DNA from: an uncultured Bacteroidia bacterium
GTDB lineage: Bacteria > Bacteroidota > Bacteroidia > Bacteroidales > UBA932
DNA: 64,000 nucleotides
Assembly (NCBI GenBank): GCA_902801885.1
Contig: CADCJX010000001.1
Coordinates: forward strand, 67,961 to 131,960
Reading direction: 5' to 3'
The notes beneath the pieces were generated by a model. The model had not been told where the DNA came from and searched no databases. It worked only from the letters and a program-made list of their open reading frames with translations. Shown in pieces: positions 29,543-37,999 of the stretch (its first letter is position 1; every line of letters begins with the position of its first letter). The position numbers were made by a program, and so were the translations under genes.

Positions 29543-31426
29543 ATGGAAAAGGAGAACAAAGAGAGACTGGTGAAGATAGTCGGCAGCACAGTGCTGCTGG
29601 TGGCGGCTATATTGATAAGCAAGACGGTAAACCTGAAATTGTGGCAGGAGCTTCTCCTGTTCCTTGTGCCATACCTTATTGCCGGAGGAGAAACCCTCAT
29701 GGAAGCAACAGAGAAACTGCTCCATGGCGAGCTTCTGGACGAAGACTTCCTGATGAGTATCGCCACCCTGGGGGCCTTAGCCATAGGTTTCATTCCTGGA
29801 GCGGAAAGCCAATTCCCCGAGGCTGTCTTCGTCATGCTGTTCTTCCAGGTCGGGGAATTCTTCGAAGAGATGGCCGAAGGAAGGAGCAGGGACTCGATCT
29901 CATCGCTTATGGACATCAGGCCAGACACCGCGAATGTCGAAAGGGACGGGACAGTAGTCTGCGTATCCCCTGAAGAGGTCAAGGTAGGAGAAACAATAGT
30001 AGTTAAACCCGGCGAGAGAGTTCCTATGGACGGGACTGTGCTGGAGGGCAGTTCAAGCCTCGACACAGTAGCACTCACCGGTGAAAGTGTCCCACGCGGA
30101 ATCACGGCAGGCGATGATATCCTCTCCGGCTGCGTCAACCTTTCAGGAGTAGTCCGTGCCAGGGTGACGAAGGAATTCGGAGAGTCGACAGCGTCAAAGA
30201 TCCTTGATCTGGTGGAGAACGCCTCTTCCAACAAATCCACCAGCGAGAACTTCATCACAAGGTTCGCAAGGGTGTACACGCCGATAGTGGTAGCTGCAGC
30301 CATAGTCCTGGCCTTCGTTCCGCCGATGGTATCGGGCGATTTTACGGGAACGATTGCAACATGGCTCTACCGTGCTCTCACTTTCTTGATCGTATCCTGC
30401 CCCTGTGCCCTTGTAGTGTCTATCCCCCTGGCCTTTTTCGGAGGGATTGGAGGGGCATCCAGGAAGGGCATACTCGTTAAAGGATCCAACTATCTCGAGG
30501 CACTTGCAAAACTCGATACGGTGGTCTTCGACAAGACAGGGACCCTCACCCAGGGTGTGTTCGAAGTGACTGCAATCCATCCTGAAAAGCTGGACGAAAA
30601 GGAACTCCTCCACCTGGCTGCCCATGTGGAAAGATATTCGACTCACCCCGTGGCAGTCTCACTCAGGAATGCCTACCCGGGTGAAGAGGACGGGTGCAAG
30701 GTGGATGCTGTAGAAGAAGTTGCCGGACATGGCGTCAAAGCCATGGTCAACGGCCATGAGGTCTGCGTAGGGAACAGCAGGATGATGGAAACCACCGGGG
30801 CCTCATGGAAGGATTGTGAAAAGAGCGGTACGATAGTCCATGTGAGCATTGACGGAGAATATGCCGGACACATAGTTGTCTCCGACAGGATCAAGGAAGA
30901 TGCCGCAGCTGCTGTCAAGGCGCTGAAGTCCAGCGGAGTAAGGAAAACCGTGATGCTCACCGGGGACAAGGAAGAAGTTGCAGCGGAAGTAGCCGCAAGT
31001 ACCGGTGTCGATGAATATAAGGCTGGTCTGCTACCTGACGGCAAGGTGGCTGAAGTAGAAAGATTGGTCTCCGCAGTTCCTGAAGGAAGAAAACTGGCAT
31101 TCACCGGAGACGGAATCAATGATGCACCTGTCCTTGCCAGGGCAGATGTAGGAATAGCCATGGGAGGCCTTGGCTCTGATGCGGCAATCGAAGCCGCAGA
31201 CGTGGTGCTCATGGATGACAAGCCCTCGAAACTTGCCGAGGGAATAAGGATAGCCAAAAAGACCCTCAGGATTGCAAAGGAGAACACTGCGTTCTCGATT
31301 GCCCTGAAGGTCCTTGTACTCTTGCTGGCTATTCCAGGACTTGCCACCATGTGGATGGCTGTGGTCGCGGATGTCGGGGTCCTCGTCCTGGCCGTGCTTA
31401 ATTCAGCAAGGACGCTTGAAGCCTAG
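29543..31426 (+). CDS. P1B-type heavy-metal ATPase (Zn/Cd/Co exporter type)
   Basis: 627 residues. Motifs: TGES in the actuator, the metal-binding SCPCALV in the sixth helix (~285), the phosphorylation site D330 in DKTGT, HP in the SEHP-equivalent (STHPVAVSL), and GDGINDAP in the hinge. CPC plus the overall sequence points to Zn2+/Cd2+/Co2+ export. It lacks the usual N-terminal HMA or Cys-rich metal domain, starting directly with a basic segment and the first helices. It is encoded next to a Fur-family repressor and a secreted nitroreductase (convergent, no bases between the two stop codons), which suggests metal-responsive control. Confidence 0.9.
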   Translation: MEKENKERLVKIVGSTVLLVAAILISKTVNLKLWQELLLFLVPYLIAGGETLMEATEKLLHGELLDEDFLMSIATLGALAIGFIPGAESQFPEAVFVMLFFQVGEFFEEMAEGRSRDSISSLMDIRPDTANVERDGTVVCVSPEEVKVGETIVVKPGERVPMDGTVLEGSSSLDTVALTGESVPRGITAGDDILSGCVNLSGVVRARVTKEFGESTASKILDLVENASSNKSTSENFITRFARVYTPIVVAAAIVLAFVPPMVSGDFTGTIATWLYRALTFLIVSCPCALVVSIPLAFFGGIGGASRKGILVKGSNYLEALAKLDTVVFDKTGTLTQGVFEVTAIHPEKLDEKELLHLAAHVERYSTHPVAVSLRNAYPGEEDGCKVDAVEEVAGHGVKAMVNGHEVCVGNSRMMETTGASWKDCEKSGTIVHVSIDGEYAGHIVVSDRIKEDAAAAVKALKSSGVRKTVMLTGDKEEVAAEVAASTGVDEYKAGLLPDGKVAEVERLVSAVPEGRKLAFTGDGINDAPVLARADVGIAMGGLGSDAAIEAADVVLMDDKPSKLAEGIRIAKKTLRIAKENTAFSIALKVLVLLLAIPGLATMWMAVVADVGVLVLAVLNSARTLEA

Positions 31427-32053
31427 TTATTTCTTGTAGCCAACGGGATGATTGATAAGGAGTTCCATGCCTTCTCCAAGGCCGAGCTCCTTTTTCAGCA
31501 CATCCTGGTTCATCATTGCCCTGGGGACTGTCGAAAGCCCGAGAGCCTCGCATGCCAGGCAGATGTTCTGGGACACATAGCCGCAGTCAATGGCGCCATA
31601 GGTGGCAGTCCTGGGATTCGGACGGTTGTAGCGGTTATGGTCGGCTACGAGTACGATGAACAAGGGGGCCTCACCTACCGTGCCCTGGCCGGCTGCCACA
31701 TCCTGACGAAGGTCCTTTCCACTGACCTTGACGAGGCTGTTGTCCTTGGCAATATATTCATAGGCACCTTCCTTGCGGCAGACATAGAGCCGGATGTCCT
31801 GGCTGTTGATAGCTGTCGGAGCTGTCAGTCTTCCGTCTTCGCGGTTGATGCCACAAGCTGCCCAGAGGAGGTCTGATAGCTTCTGCTCAGGTATTGCGTC
31901 AGTCTTGAACTGCCTGACAGAAGCCCTCTGCTGAAGAGCCTGGTAAAGAGTCATGCCTGCATCCTTCTTGGGTGCGGGAAGTTTGATGGTATTCTGTGCC
32001 GGGAGGCCGGCGCAAAGCAGCAATGCTGCGATCAAGAAAGCAAATTTCTTCAT
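31427..32053 (-). CDS. Exported nitroreductase/SagB-type flavoprotein
   Basis: 208 residues with a signal peptide (MKKFAFLIAALLLCAGLPAQ). It is a nitroreductase-fold protein: RASVRQF at the FMN-binding start, INSQDIRLYV, YGAIDCGYVSQNICLACEALGLSTV (the family's C-terminal FMN loop) and the final NHPVGY. Family members reduce nitro groups or oxidise azolines using FMN. Export is unusual for an FMN enzyme but common among Bacteroidales SagB/ThcOx-like members. The gene lies 19 bp downstream of the Fur-family gene on the same strand, so the two are probably co-transcribed. Confidence 0.85.
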   Translation of the reverse strand: MKKFAFLIAALLLCAGLPAQNTIKLPAPKKDAGMTLYQALQQRASVRQFKTDAIPEQKLSDLLWAACGINREDGRLTAPTAINSQDIRLYVCRKEGAYEYIAKDNSLVKVSGKDLRQDVAAGQGTVGEAPLFIVLVADHNRYNRPNPRTATYGAIDCGYVSQNICLACEALGLSTVPRAMMNQDVLKKELGLGEGMELLINHPVGYKK

Positions 32054-32072
32054 ATCTGATGGGGAATTTGGT

Positions 32073-32498
32073 TCAAACTGGATGATATCCGGAGCATTCG
32101 GGACAGATTCCTTTCAGAAGGTAGTTGGCCGTCCTGGCATCATAACCTTCCGGCAAGGACACAGGAGGGATATGGATGTTGTCGAGACAGAATGTACGAT
32201 GGCATTCCTCGCAGTAGAAATGCACATGGGTATCCTCGTCATGGGCAGCATCATGGCTGAGACAAAGCTCATACCTGGTACCTTCAACATCCTCGATCGA
32301 GTGGATGAGATGATGCTCCTTGAAAATGGAGAGGCAACGGAATATCCCGGACTTGTCTATCGATCCTATGCTGTCTTCCAACTCCATCATGCTGAGCGGA
32401 CGCTTGGCCTGGTCAAGAGCCTCAGCAACAAGCAGCCTGTTTGCAGTTGCCTTGATTCCGTGCTCCTCAAGGAGATGTTCAATTTCAATTTTCGACAT
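32073..32498 (-). CDS. Fur-family metalloregulator (Zur-like)
   Basis: 141 residues with a winged-helix DNA-binding half (GIKATANRLLVAEALDQ..., SGIFRCLSIFKEHHLIHSI) and a dimerisation half rich in metal ligands: HDAAHDEDTHVHFYCEECHRTFCL, and a second Cys pair in CPEC. The two C-x2-C pairs form the structural zinc site of Fur/Zur/PerR. The nearby P1B ATPase favours a zinc-sensing role, but iron or peroxide sensing cannot be ruled out from sequence alone. The promoter -7 element lies just upstream of the start. Confidence 0.88.
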   Translation of the reverse strand: MSKIEIEHLLEEHGIKATANRLLVAEALDQAKRPLSMMELEDSIGSIDKSGIFRCLSIFKEHHLIHSIEDVEGTRYELCLSHDAAHDEDTHVHFYCEECHRTFCLDNIHIPPVSLPEGYDARTANYLLKGICPECSGYHPV

Positions 32499-32503
32499 AC
32501 AAA

Positions 32504-32511
32504 CAAATATA
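32504..32511 (-). promoter_or_regulatory. -7 promoter element of the Fur-family gene
   Basis: TATATTTG on the minus strand, an exact TAnnTTTG match, lies only 5 bp before the ATG at 32498. The transcript is therefore predicted to be nearly leaderless. Confidence 0.5.
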
Positions 32512-32556
32512 GTAAAAAAACGTTTTTCGTAAAAGCCCTATAGACAGCATATTATA

Positions 32557-32589
32557 AAAAACGCATAGACAATTAATCTATGCGTTTTT
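32557..32589 (-). terminator. Intrinsic terminator of the codB operon
   Basis: Perfect 13-bp arms (AAAAACGCATAGA and its complement) surround a 7-nt loop. Read on the minus strand, a run of six U follows. It lies 43 bp after the codB-like stop at 32632. Confidence 0.85.
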
Positions 32590-32631
32590 GAGTAAATAAT
32601 TGACTATCTGCCTATTACAGAAAACAGTCTT

Positions 32632-33894
32632 TTACTGTTTCTTCTGGAGGGCCTGACCGATGAAGTAGCAGCAGGCTGCAACCGCCATACCGTTGATCGA
32701 AGGGATTCCCCACTTGACGAGGTTGGCAACCACGGCACCAAGGATCACGCCCAGGACTGCTGCCCAGTTGACCTCCCGCTTGGGAACACTGTCTTCCTGG
32801 TATTCCTTCCTATGAGCGAAATAGCTGCAGATCAGGATAATACCCACAGGGGGAAGGGTGCAGTTCAGGATGTTGAGCCAGTCGCAGAAGTTCCAGTAAA
32901 GCCACACAGCAGCGAGAGTGCCGATGACACCGCCTATGAGGACCATGGTCTTCTTGGACAGGCCGAAAATGTTCGACAGTCCGAGTCCGGAAGTGTAAAG
33001 GGCATTGTCATTGGTCGTCCAGATGTTGAGGCCGAGGACCAGGATGGCGATGTAGAACAGGTTGAGGTTGAGCATGACCTCGAAGATGTCGTTACCGCCG
33101 ACATAGATGCTGGAGACAGCGCCGAAGAAAAACATCAGGGAGTTGCCGATGAAGAAGGCAACAACTGTAACGATGAGGCCGATCTTCGGAGTCTTGGCGA
33201 ACCTTGCAAAGTTCGGTGTCGCCGTTCCTCCCGAGACGAAGCTTCCGATCACAAGTCCTGCCCCAGCGATGATTCCGAGGTCCTTGGTACCCTTGGCGAA
33301 CTGCTCCACGAGGGTAGCGTCACCACGCTGGATGGCCATGATCATGGCAACGGTGCCCAGGATAGCTACTGCAGGGACTGCTATGTAGCTGATGATCGTC
33401 AGGCTCTTGATTCCGAAATAGGCACTGGCCGTCATCAGGACACCTGCAATAAGGACAAGCAAGTAACCCTGCCAAGGCATGCTGTCAGGCGTTACTTCAA
33501 GGCCCATGATCTCCTTGGCGACAGGGATCGCAAACATTGCAAGACCCACTCCGAACCAACCGATCTGGGTAAAGCTGATCATCGCGCTGGGAAGGTAGCT
33601 GCCCTTCTCGCCGAAACTGCGGCGGGCCAGCATGTCGAGAGTAAGACCGCTCTCGGCTCCGATCCATCCCAAGGTTCCCGTGTAAGCTCCGAGAATAAGA
33701 CCTCCGAGTAGAAGAGCCCAGATAAAGCCGGAGAAATCCAGGCCGGCGGCCAGGTTCTGGCCGGCCCACATGGATGCTGAGAAGAAGGTGAAGCCAAGCA
33801 TCACCATGAACATGCTGAGGGTGCTCTTGCGCCCCGACGCGTCGACCCTGCTGTTGGTGTAGTCGACGTCGATCTTTTGGTTCTGTTTACTCAT
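32632..33894 (-). CDS. codB: Cytosine permease-like NCS1 transporter
   Basis: 420 residues from ATG 33894 (MSKQNQKIDVDY). Twelve membrane helices with NCS1 features: FFSASMWAGQNLAAGLDF in the first substrate helix, GYIGAESG-like GWIGAESGLTLDMLARRSFG, and WTTNDNALYTSGLGLSN. It resembles the E. coli cytosine permease CodB and should import cytosine or a related nucleobase with a cation. Its start overlaps the stop of the phosphoribosyltransferase gene by 8 bp, so import and salvage are coupled. No cytosine deaminase gene (codA) is present in the window. Confidence 0.85.
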   Translation of the reverse strand: MSKQNQKIDVDYTNSRVDASGRKSTLSMFMVMLGFTFFSASMWAGQNLAAGLDFSGFIWALLLGGLILGAYTGTLGWIGAESGLTLDMLARRSFGEKGSYLPSAMISFTQIGWFGVGLAMFAIPVAKEIMGLEVTPDSMPWQGYLLVLIAGVLMTASAYFGIKSLTIISYIAVPAVAILGTVAMIMAIQRGDATLVEQFAKGTKDLGIIAGAGLVIGSFVSGGTATPNFARFAKTPKIGLIVTVVAFFIGNSLMFFFGAVSSIYVGGNDIFEVMLNLNLFYIAILVLGLNIWTTNDNALYTSGLGLSNIFGLSKKTMVLIGGVIGTLAAVWLYWNFCDWLNILNCTLPPVGIILICSYFAHRKEYQEDSVPKREVNWAAVLGVILGAVVANLVKWGIPSINGMAVAACCYFIGQALQKKQ

Positions 33895-34960
33895 ATCCCT
33901 TAAGAGTTTGTTTGATTTGTTCAAGCCTTGTGGTCGCTATCTCGCGCAGAGTCAATGCCCGGGCTTTAGCGAGGAAGACCCTTTCGTCGCTGTAGAGTAC
34001 GCTTTGGTCGCCCAGCTCAGTGAAATGAGTCACCTTAAGCCAGTCTTCATAGGAGATGGGAGCCTTATAGCCAAGCCGCTCGTACGTGAGGTCCATGATG
34101 TCCACCCTGTCAGAAGCCTCGAGGACCTCCTCCCAATAAGCTACTACCTCCTTGTAGTGGTCCGGAATCTCGTACCTGCGGGCACCGCCGTCATAGATTA
34201 TGCATTTCTCGAAGAGGGAATAGGAATGAGCGACAACATATTCCCTGAACTCAGGACTGATGATGCCGTCACCCCAGTAGAAGTCGATGTCGGGAACTTG
34301 GAAGCCAAGTACTCCCCTGTCCTGGTAGACATTGAATATTCCTTCGTAGAAGAAGCAGACGAATCCTTCGAAACCTGGAGAGAAACTCCTTATCTTCGAA
34401 GTGAGATCCTCCATGAGGTCGATGGCGTTGGAGCCTCCTATAGTGAAGAAAATGATCCTCTTGAAACTGCCGCCATGGTCCCGGAACCATTCGATAACAT
34501 GGTCCATGCACATCTTCAGGGTCGCTCCAGATGCGATGATGTCTCCTACCATAAGCACGCAGTCCTTGCATGTGCGGACCTTCTGGTAACGGACGTCGAG
34601 CCCCTTTATCACGTCTTCCTCGATAATTCTCTCACAGGACAGGAAGTCCATGTTCGTGACCCTCAGGCCAGCCCTGAACGCACATTCTTCGATCGGATAG
34701 TTGAGTCCTCCGCGAAGGATGGTCAGAATGTTGACGTCTCCTGTCACACCGTTGTCAACCAGATACTGCATTCCCCTCATGGTAGCAGGTACCATGCTCT
34801 GGTACGATCCGAAACCAACCACCTCGGGAGAAGCCATCAGACGGCGCGTGCCATCGCCGCTGACAATCAGATAGTCATTGGAGATTCCTTCTGCCTTCAG
34901 CTTATAGACACCCTGATGTCCTGTCTTGGACAGAACCGCGTCATCAAGATTATGTTTCAT
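33887..34960 (-). CDS. Phosphoribosyltransferase-domain protein coupled to codB
   Basis: 357 residues. A type I phosphoribosyltransferase core is visible, with the PRPP loop CVLMVGDIIASGATLKM at ~145-160 and an upstream substrate segment (ILTILRGGLNYPIEECAFRAG). About 170 further residues follow that are not part of a usual PRT (WGDGIISPEFREYVVAHSY..., a helical end). It should convert a nucleobase plus PRPP to a nucleotide; the base is unknown. Translational overlap with a cytosine-permease-like gene points to pyrimidine or related base salvage. The start is ATG 34960, and an exact -7 element (TAACTTTG) lies 31 bp upstream. Confidence 0.75.
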   Translation of the reverse strand: MKHNLDDAVLSKTGHQGVYKLKAEGISNDYLIVSGDGTRRLMASPEVVGFGSYQSMVPATMRGMQYLVDNGVTGDVNILTILRGGLNYPIEECAFRAGLRVTNMDFLSCERIIEEDVIKGLDVRYQKVRTCKDCVLMVGDIIASGATLKMCMDHVIEWFRDHGGSFKRIIFFTIGGSNAIDLMEDLTSKIRSFSPGFEGFVCFFYEGIFNVYQDRGVLGFQVPDIDFYWGDGIISPEFREYVVAHSYSLFEKCIIYDGGARRYEIPDHYKEVVAYWEEVLEASDRVDIMDLTYERLGYKAPISYEDWLKVTHFTELGDQSVLYSDERVFLAKARALTLREIATTRLEQIKQTLKGYE

Positions 34961-34990
34961 TGGTAATTCCGATTAGTCTTAACCGGGATA

Positions 34991-34998
34991 CAAAGTTA
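34991..34998 (-). promoter_or_regulatory. -7 promoter element of the phosphoribosyltransferase-codB operon
   Basis: TAACTTTG on the minus strand matches TAnnTTTG exactly, 31 bp before the ATG at 34960. Confidence 0.55.
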
Positions 34999-35103
34999 AT
35001 GTTTTTTCCTTTTTGCACACGTTTTGCACCAAGAGGTTACCAACATAGTTATCAACCGATTTGTCTTTTTTTCGTATATTAGCGAACGGTTAACTGAAGA
35101 GAA

Positions 35104-36231
35104 ATGGCTATTACTATCAAGGAAGTAACTGACAAGCAAGGCCTTAAACAATTTGTACGTTTCCCGAACGAGCTCTATGCTGGCAACAGGTACTATGTTC
35201 CCCAGATAGAATCGATGGAAATCGACACCCTTTCTCCGGAAAAGAACAGGGCCTTTGAAGTCTGTGAGGGCAAATACTGGCTCGCCATCAACGACGAGGG
35301 CAAGGTCGTAGGCAGGGTTGCAGGAATCATCAACCACAAGTACAACAAGAAGGTAGGCAAACGTATCTGCAGGTTCGGATGGATTGATTTCATCGAATCA
35401 CAGGAAGTCGTAAGCGCCCTGATGGATCAGGTCGAGGAATATGCCAGGACGAAATGCATGGATGTCATCGAGGGCCCGGTGGGCTTCCTGGAATTCGACA
35501 TCTCAGGAGTGCTGGTTGAAGGTTTCGACCAGGTACCGACCGCCTACGGAAAGTACAACCACCCCTACTACGAACCCATGATCCTGAAAGAGGGTTATGT
35601 CAAGGAGACTGATTTCGTCGAATACAGGATCACAGTCCCAGACAATATCGAACGCTACACCAGATTTGCAAAAGCAGTTGGTGAGCGTTATAACCTTCGA
35701 GAAGGCAACTACTCTTCCAAAAGCGAACTCCTTCACAAGTACGCGGACGGGATTTTCGAGGTGATGAACTCCTGCTATTCCAAGCTCCACGGATTCTCAG
35801 AGCTATCCCCTGCCCAGTGCGAGGACCTGAAGGACCAGTTCTTCCCGAACCTGCGCCTGGACTATGTCTCTGTGATTGTGGACAAGAATGACAAGGTGGT
35901 GGGATTCGGCATCACACTTCCCTCCCTTTCGCTGGCTCTCCAGAAAGCGAAGGGCCACATGTTCCCCTTCGGTTTCATTCACATCCTCAAGGCTTTGAGG
36001 AAAAACGACACTATCGACGCCCTGCTGATAGCCATCCTCGAAGAATATCAAGACAAGGGAGTCAACGCCATGATAATCTCCAAGATCGGTGAAGGGATGC
36101 ACAAGAACGGAATAAAGTACGTCGAAAGCACCCGCGAGCTTGAAGAGAACCACAACGTCCAGAACCTCTGGGGAAGATTCGAACACCATCTCCACAAGAG
36201 GGCCAGGATTTACGTAAAAACAATTTCCTAA
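35104..36231 (+). CDS. GNAT-family acyltransferase
   Basis: 375 residues of a Bacteroidetes-rich GNAT subfamily (usually annotated only as N-acetyltransferase). Recognisable parts are the N-terminal FVRFPNELYAGNRYYVPQIE, the AINDEGKVVGRVAGIINHKYN beta-hairpin, FGWIDFIE, and a second GNAT-like half with DKNDKVVGFGITLPSLS. The double-GNAT layout and length differ from small-molecule acetyltransferases. It precedes a CDP-alcohol phosphotransferase (21 bp) and an acyltransferase on the same strand, so an N-acyl step in lipid synthesis is my inference. Ceramide-synthase-like or glycine-lipid-type chemistry are candidates, not established. Confidence 0.75.
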   Translation: MAITIKEVTDKQGLKQFVRFPNELYAGNRYYVPQIESMEIDTLSPEKNRAFEVCEGKYWLAINDEGKVVGRVAGIINHKYNKKVGKRICRFGWIDFIESQEVVSALMDQVEEYARTKCMDVIEGPVGFLEFDISGVLVEGFDQVPTAYGKYNHPYYEPMILKEGYVKETDFVEYRITVPDNIERYTRFAKAVGERYNLREGNYSSKSELLHKYADGIFEVMNSCYSKLHGFSELSPAQCEDLKDQFFPNLRLDYVSVIVDKNDKVVGFGITLPSLSLALQKAKGHMFPFGFIHILKALRKNDTIDALLIAILEEYQDKGVNAMIISKIGEGMHKNGIKYVESTRELEENHNVQNLWGRFEHHLHKRARIYVKTIS

Positions 36232-36252
36232 CTCTTAATTGGCCAATTATCT

Positions 36253-36957
36253 ATGGAAGACAAGAAAGCAGTCAGGATCCAGACTTCGATCCTGAACGGA
36301 GTAGAAAAGAAAGCCCTTGTGTGGCTTGCGAACAGACAACCCAAATGGGTTGTTTCCGACACCCTTACCATCATCGGTATCATAGGGTCGGTTATGATAG
36401 CTATAGGATTCATTCTAAGCAATCACGACATCAACTGGCTATGGCTCAGCATCGCCGGATTCATAGTCAACTGGTACGGAGACTCATTGGACGGGACAGT
36501 GGCCAGGGTCAGGGACACCCAGAGACCGATTTACGGCTACTATCTTGACCACACGGTGGATATCATCAATGAAGCGTTCATGTTCATAGGGATAGGAATA
36601 TCCTATCTCATGAGACTCGACATCGCTTTGATGATATTCATCCTGTATCTGTGCCTGACTCTTAATGTCAGCATCAATGCCCATCTCAAGAGTGAATTCA
36701 AGCTCACCTACGGGAAACTCGGGCCCACCGAGTTCAGGGTGATAGCTTGCCTGCTCATCCTGGCTGTCATCTACATTACGCCTATCAGGGAGTTTTACCT
36801 GACTCTCCACATTTTCGGAAGGAGCATAGGAATGACGAGCCTGGACATCGCAGGTCTGGTGATTCTAATTGTTCTGGCAGTAATCTACATCAACACGGTT
36901 ATCACCGATGCCAAGGGGTATTCCAAGATGGATCCCCTTCCTGGGAAGGAGGAGTGA
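36253..36957 (+). CDS. CDP-alcohol phosphatidyltransferase-family membrane enzyme
   Basis: 234 residues, about six helices. The catalytic CDP-OH-P motif is D77-S-L-D80-G81-T-V-A84-R85 ... G-Y-Y-L-D-H-T-V-D. The metal Asp residues are all present, but nine residues lie between A-R and the Gly, one more than the usual eight. The enzyme would transfer a phospho-alcohol from a CDP-linked donor to an acceptor alcohol in the membrane. It sits between the GNAT gene and the acyltransferase gene; the next gene starts 2 bp after its stop. The acceptor is unknown. Confidence 0.85.
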   Translation: MEDKKAVRIQTSILNGVEKKALVWLANRQPKWVVSDTLTIIGIIGSVMIAIGFILSNHDINWLWLSIAGFIVNWYGDSLDGTVARVRDTQRPIYGYYLDHTVDIINEAFMFIGIGISYLMRLDIALMIFILYLCLTLNVSINAHLKSEFKLTYGKLGPTEFRVIACLLILAVIYITPIREFYLTLHIFGRSIGMTSLDIAGLVILIVLAVIYINTVITDAKGYSKMDPLPGKEE

Positions 36958-36959
36958 CC

Positions 36960-37820
36960 ATGCCCCTTCTCCCGGTCAGCGAGTTCGAGAAGTTTTCCCC
37001 CGTGTTCAGGGGAAAGGTAGGGAATGCGTTTGCCGGTTTTCTGAGGAGAGTACTCTCAATCAAGACCTTGTCCGATCTGAATGACCGGATTGATGACAAG
37101 GAGGGATCTGCATTTGCAGGAGCTCTCCTGGATGAACTTGGACTCAATTACGACCTGGGTCATTCCGACAGGATCCTGAGCCTGCCGGAAGGTTCGTTCA
37201 TTACCATAAGCAACCACCCTTATGGAGGTCTTGACGGAATCATACTCGTAGACCTCATCGGCCACCTCAGGAATGACTTCAAGGTCATGGTCAACGAGTT
37301 TCTTAATCTGGTCGGAGGGCTTGCCCCTTCCTGGATTGCCGTCAACCCTAAAAATGAACTGCAAAAAGAAGTCACAGCCCGGAATATCCACGGAGTCAGG
37401 GAGGTTCTCGGACACCTTGCCGGAGGACATCCCGTCGGTTTCTTCCCATCCGGCGCCGTCTCCGACCTCAAGCTCCGCGAAATGAGAATCCGCGACAGGG
37501 AATGGCAGGAGCCAGTCATCAGACTGATACAGAAAGCAAGGGTCCCCATCGTTCCGATCCGCTTCTTCGACCACAATTCAATGTGGTTCTACTACTTGGG
37601 TCTCCTGGACTGGAGGATCCGTACCTTGCAGCTCCCTCATGAAATCGTCAACAAGAAGTACCGCAGGATCAGGATTGGAATCGGTGAAACGTTAAGTGTC
37701 GATGAGCAGCTCACCCACAAGGATGATTTCGGAAGTTGGCTAAGGGAAAAAGTCTATGGTATGCCTATGCCTGACAAGTTTGAAAAGTACAATGACTTCA
37801 AGGCAAGGAGCAGAGATTAA
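36960..37820 (+). CDS. PlsC-like lysolipid acyltransferase
   Basis: 286 residues from ATG 36960 (MPLLPVSEFEKFSP). The acceptor-site motif reads SNHPYGGLDG, with H86 and D92; this HPxGGLDG form is typical of OlsA/GlsA-like O-acyltransferases rather than the classic NHxxxxD of PlsC. GFFPSGAV matches the family's second block (FPEGxx). It probably acylates a lysolipid hydroxyl at the inner membrane. It follows the CDP-alcohol phosphotransferase by 2 bp and is the last gene before tRNA-Ala. A longer frame upstream lies inside the phosphotransferase gene and is not used. Confidence 0.82.
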   Translation: MPLLPVSEFEKFSPVFRGKVGNAFAGFLRRVLSIKTLSDLNDRIDDKEGSAFAGALLDELGLNYDLGHSDRILSLPEGSFITISNHPYGGLDGIILVDLIGHLRNDFKVMVNEFLNLVGGLAPSWIAVNPKNELQKEVTARNIHGVREVLGHLAGGHPVGFFPSGAVSDLKLREMRIRDREWQEPVIRLIQKARVPIVPIRFFDHNSMWFYYLGLLDWRIRTLQLPHEIVNKKYRRIRIGIGETLSVDEQLTHKDDFGSWLREKVYGMPMPDKFEKYNDFKARSRD

Positions 37821-37835
37821 TTTGAGAATTTTTCA

Positions 37836-37864
37836 TTGTTGTTGGGCTAAAAGTGTTATATTTG
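37836..37864 (+). promoter_or_regulatory. Promoter of tRNA-Ala
   Basis: TTG (37836-37838), 18 bp, then TATATTTG (37857-37864) fits the Bacteroidetes TTTG-N19-TAnnTTTG layout closely. The tRNA starts 12 bp further on. Confidence 0.65.
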
Positions 37865-37875
37865 CAGTCCACAAT

Positions 37876-37948
37876 GGGGTATTAGCTCAGCTGGTAGAGC
37901 GCCAGGTTCGCAATCTGGAGGTCAGGAGTTCGATCCTCCTATGCTCCA
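37876..37948 (+). tRNA. tRNA-Ala (anticodon CGC)
   Basis: A 73-nt cloverleaf: acceptor GGGGTAT/ATGCTCC (one G-T pair), D-arm GCTC...GAGC, anticodon stem CCAGG/TCTGG with loop TTCGCAA giving anticodon CGC, and T-arm with GTTCGATCC. The 3' CCA is not encoded; ACGGG follows. Confidence 0.93.
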
Positions 37949-37955
37949 CGGGTAG

Positions 37956-37987
37956 AGGATGTTGTCTGTGGCAGCATCCTTGTTTTT
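37956..37987 (+). terminator. Intrinsic terminator after tRNA-Ala
   Basis: AGGATGTTG and CAGCATCCT form a 9-bp stem (one G-U pair) around a 7-nt loop and are followed by TGTTTTT, eight bases after the tRNA. Confidence 0.75.
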
Positions 37988-37999
37988 AATCAGATAGCC

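Noticed and set aside
29321-29725. A 134-codon minus-strand frame over the inverted-repeat element
   Set aside because: It is formed by the palindromic element and the antisense of the P-type ATPase start; no independent coding evidence.
32812-33711. A 299-codon plus-strand open frame
   Set aside because: It is antisense to codB and its His/Asp-rich composition is an artefact of the membrane-helix codons on the other strand.
33908-34966. A 352-codon plus-strand open frame
   Set aside because: It is the exact antisense of the phosphoribosyltransferase gene and shows no domain or signal sequence.
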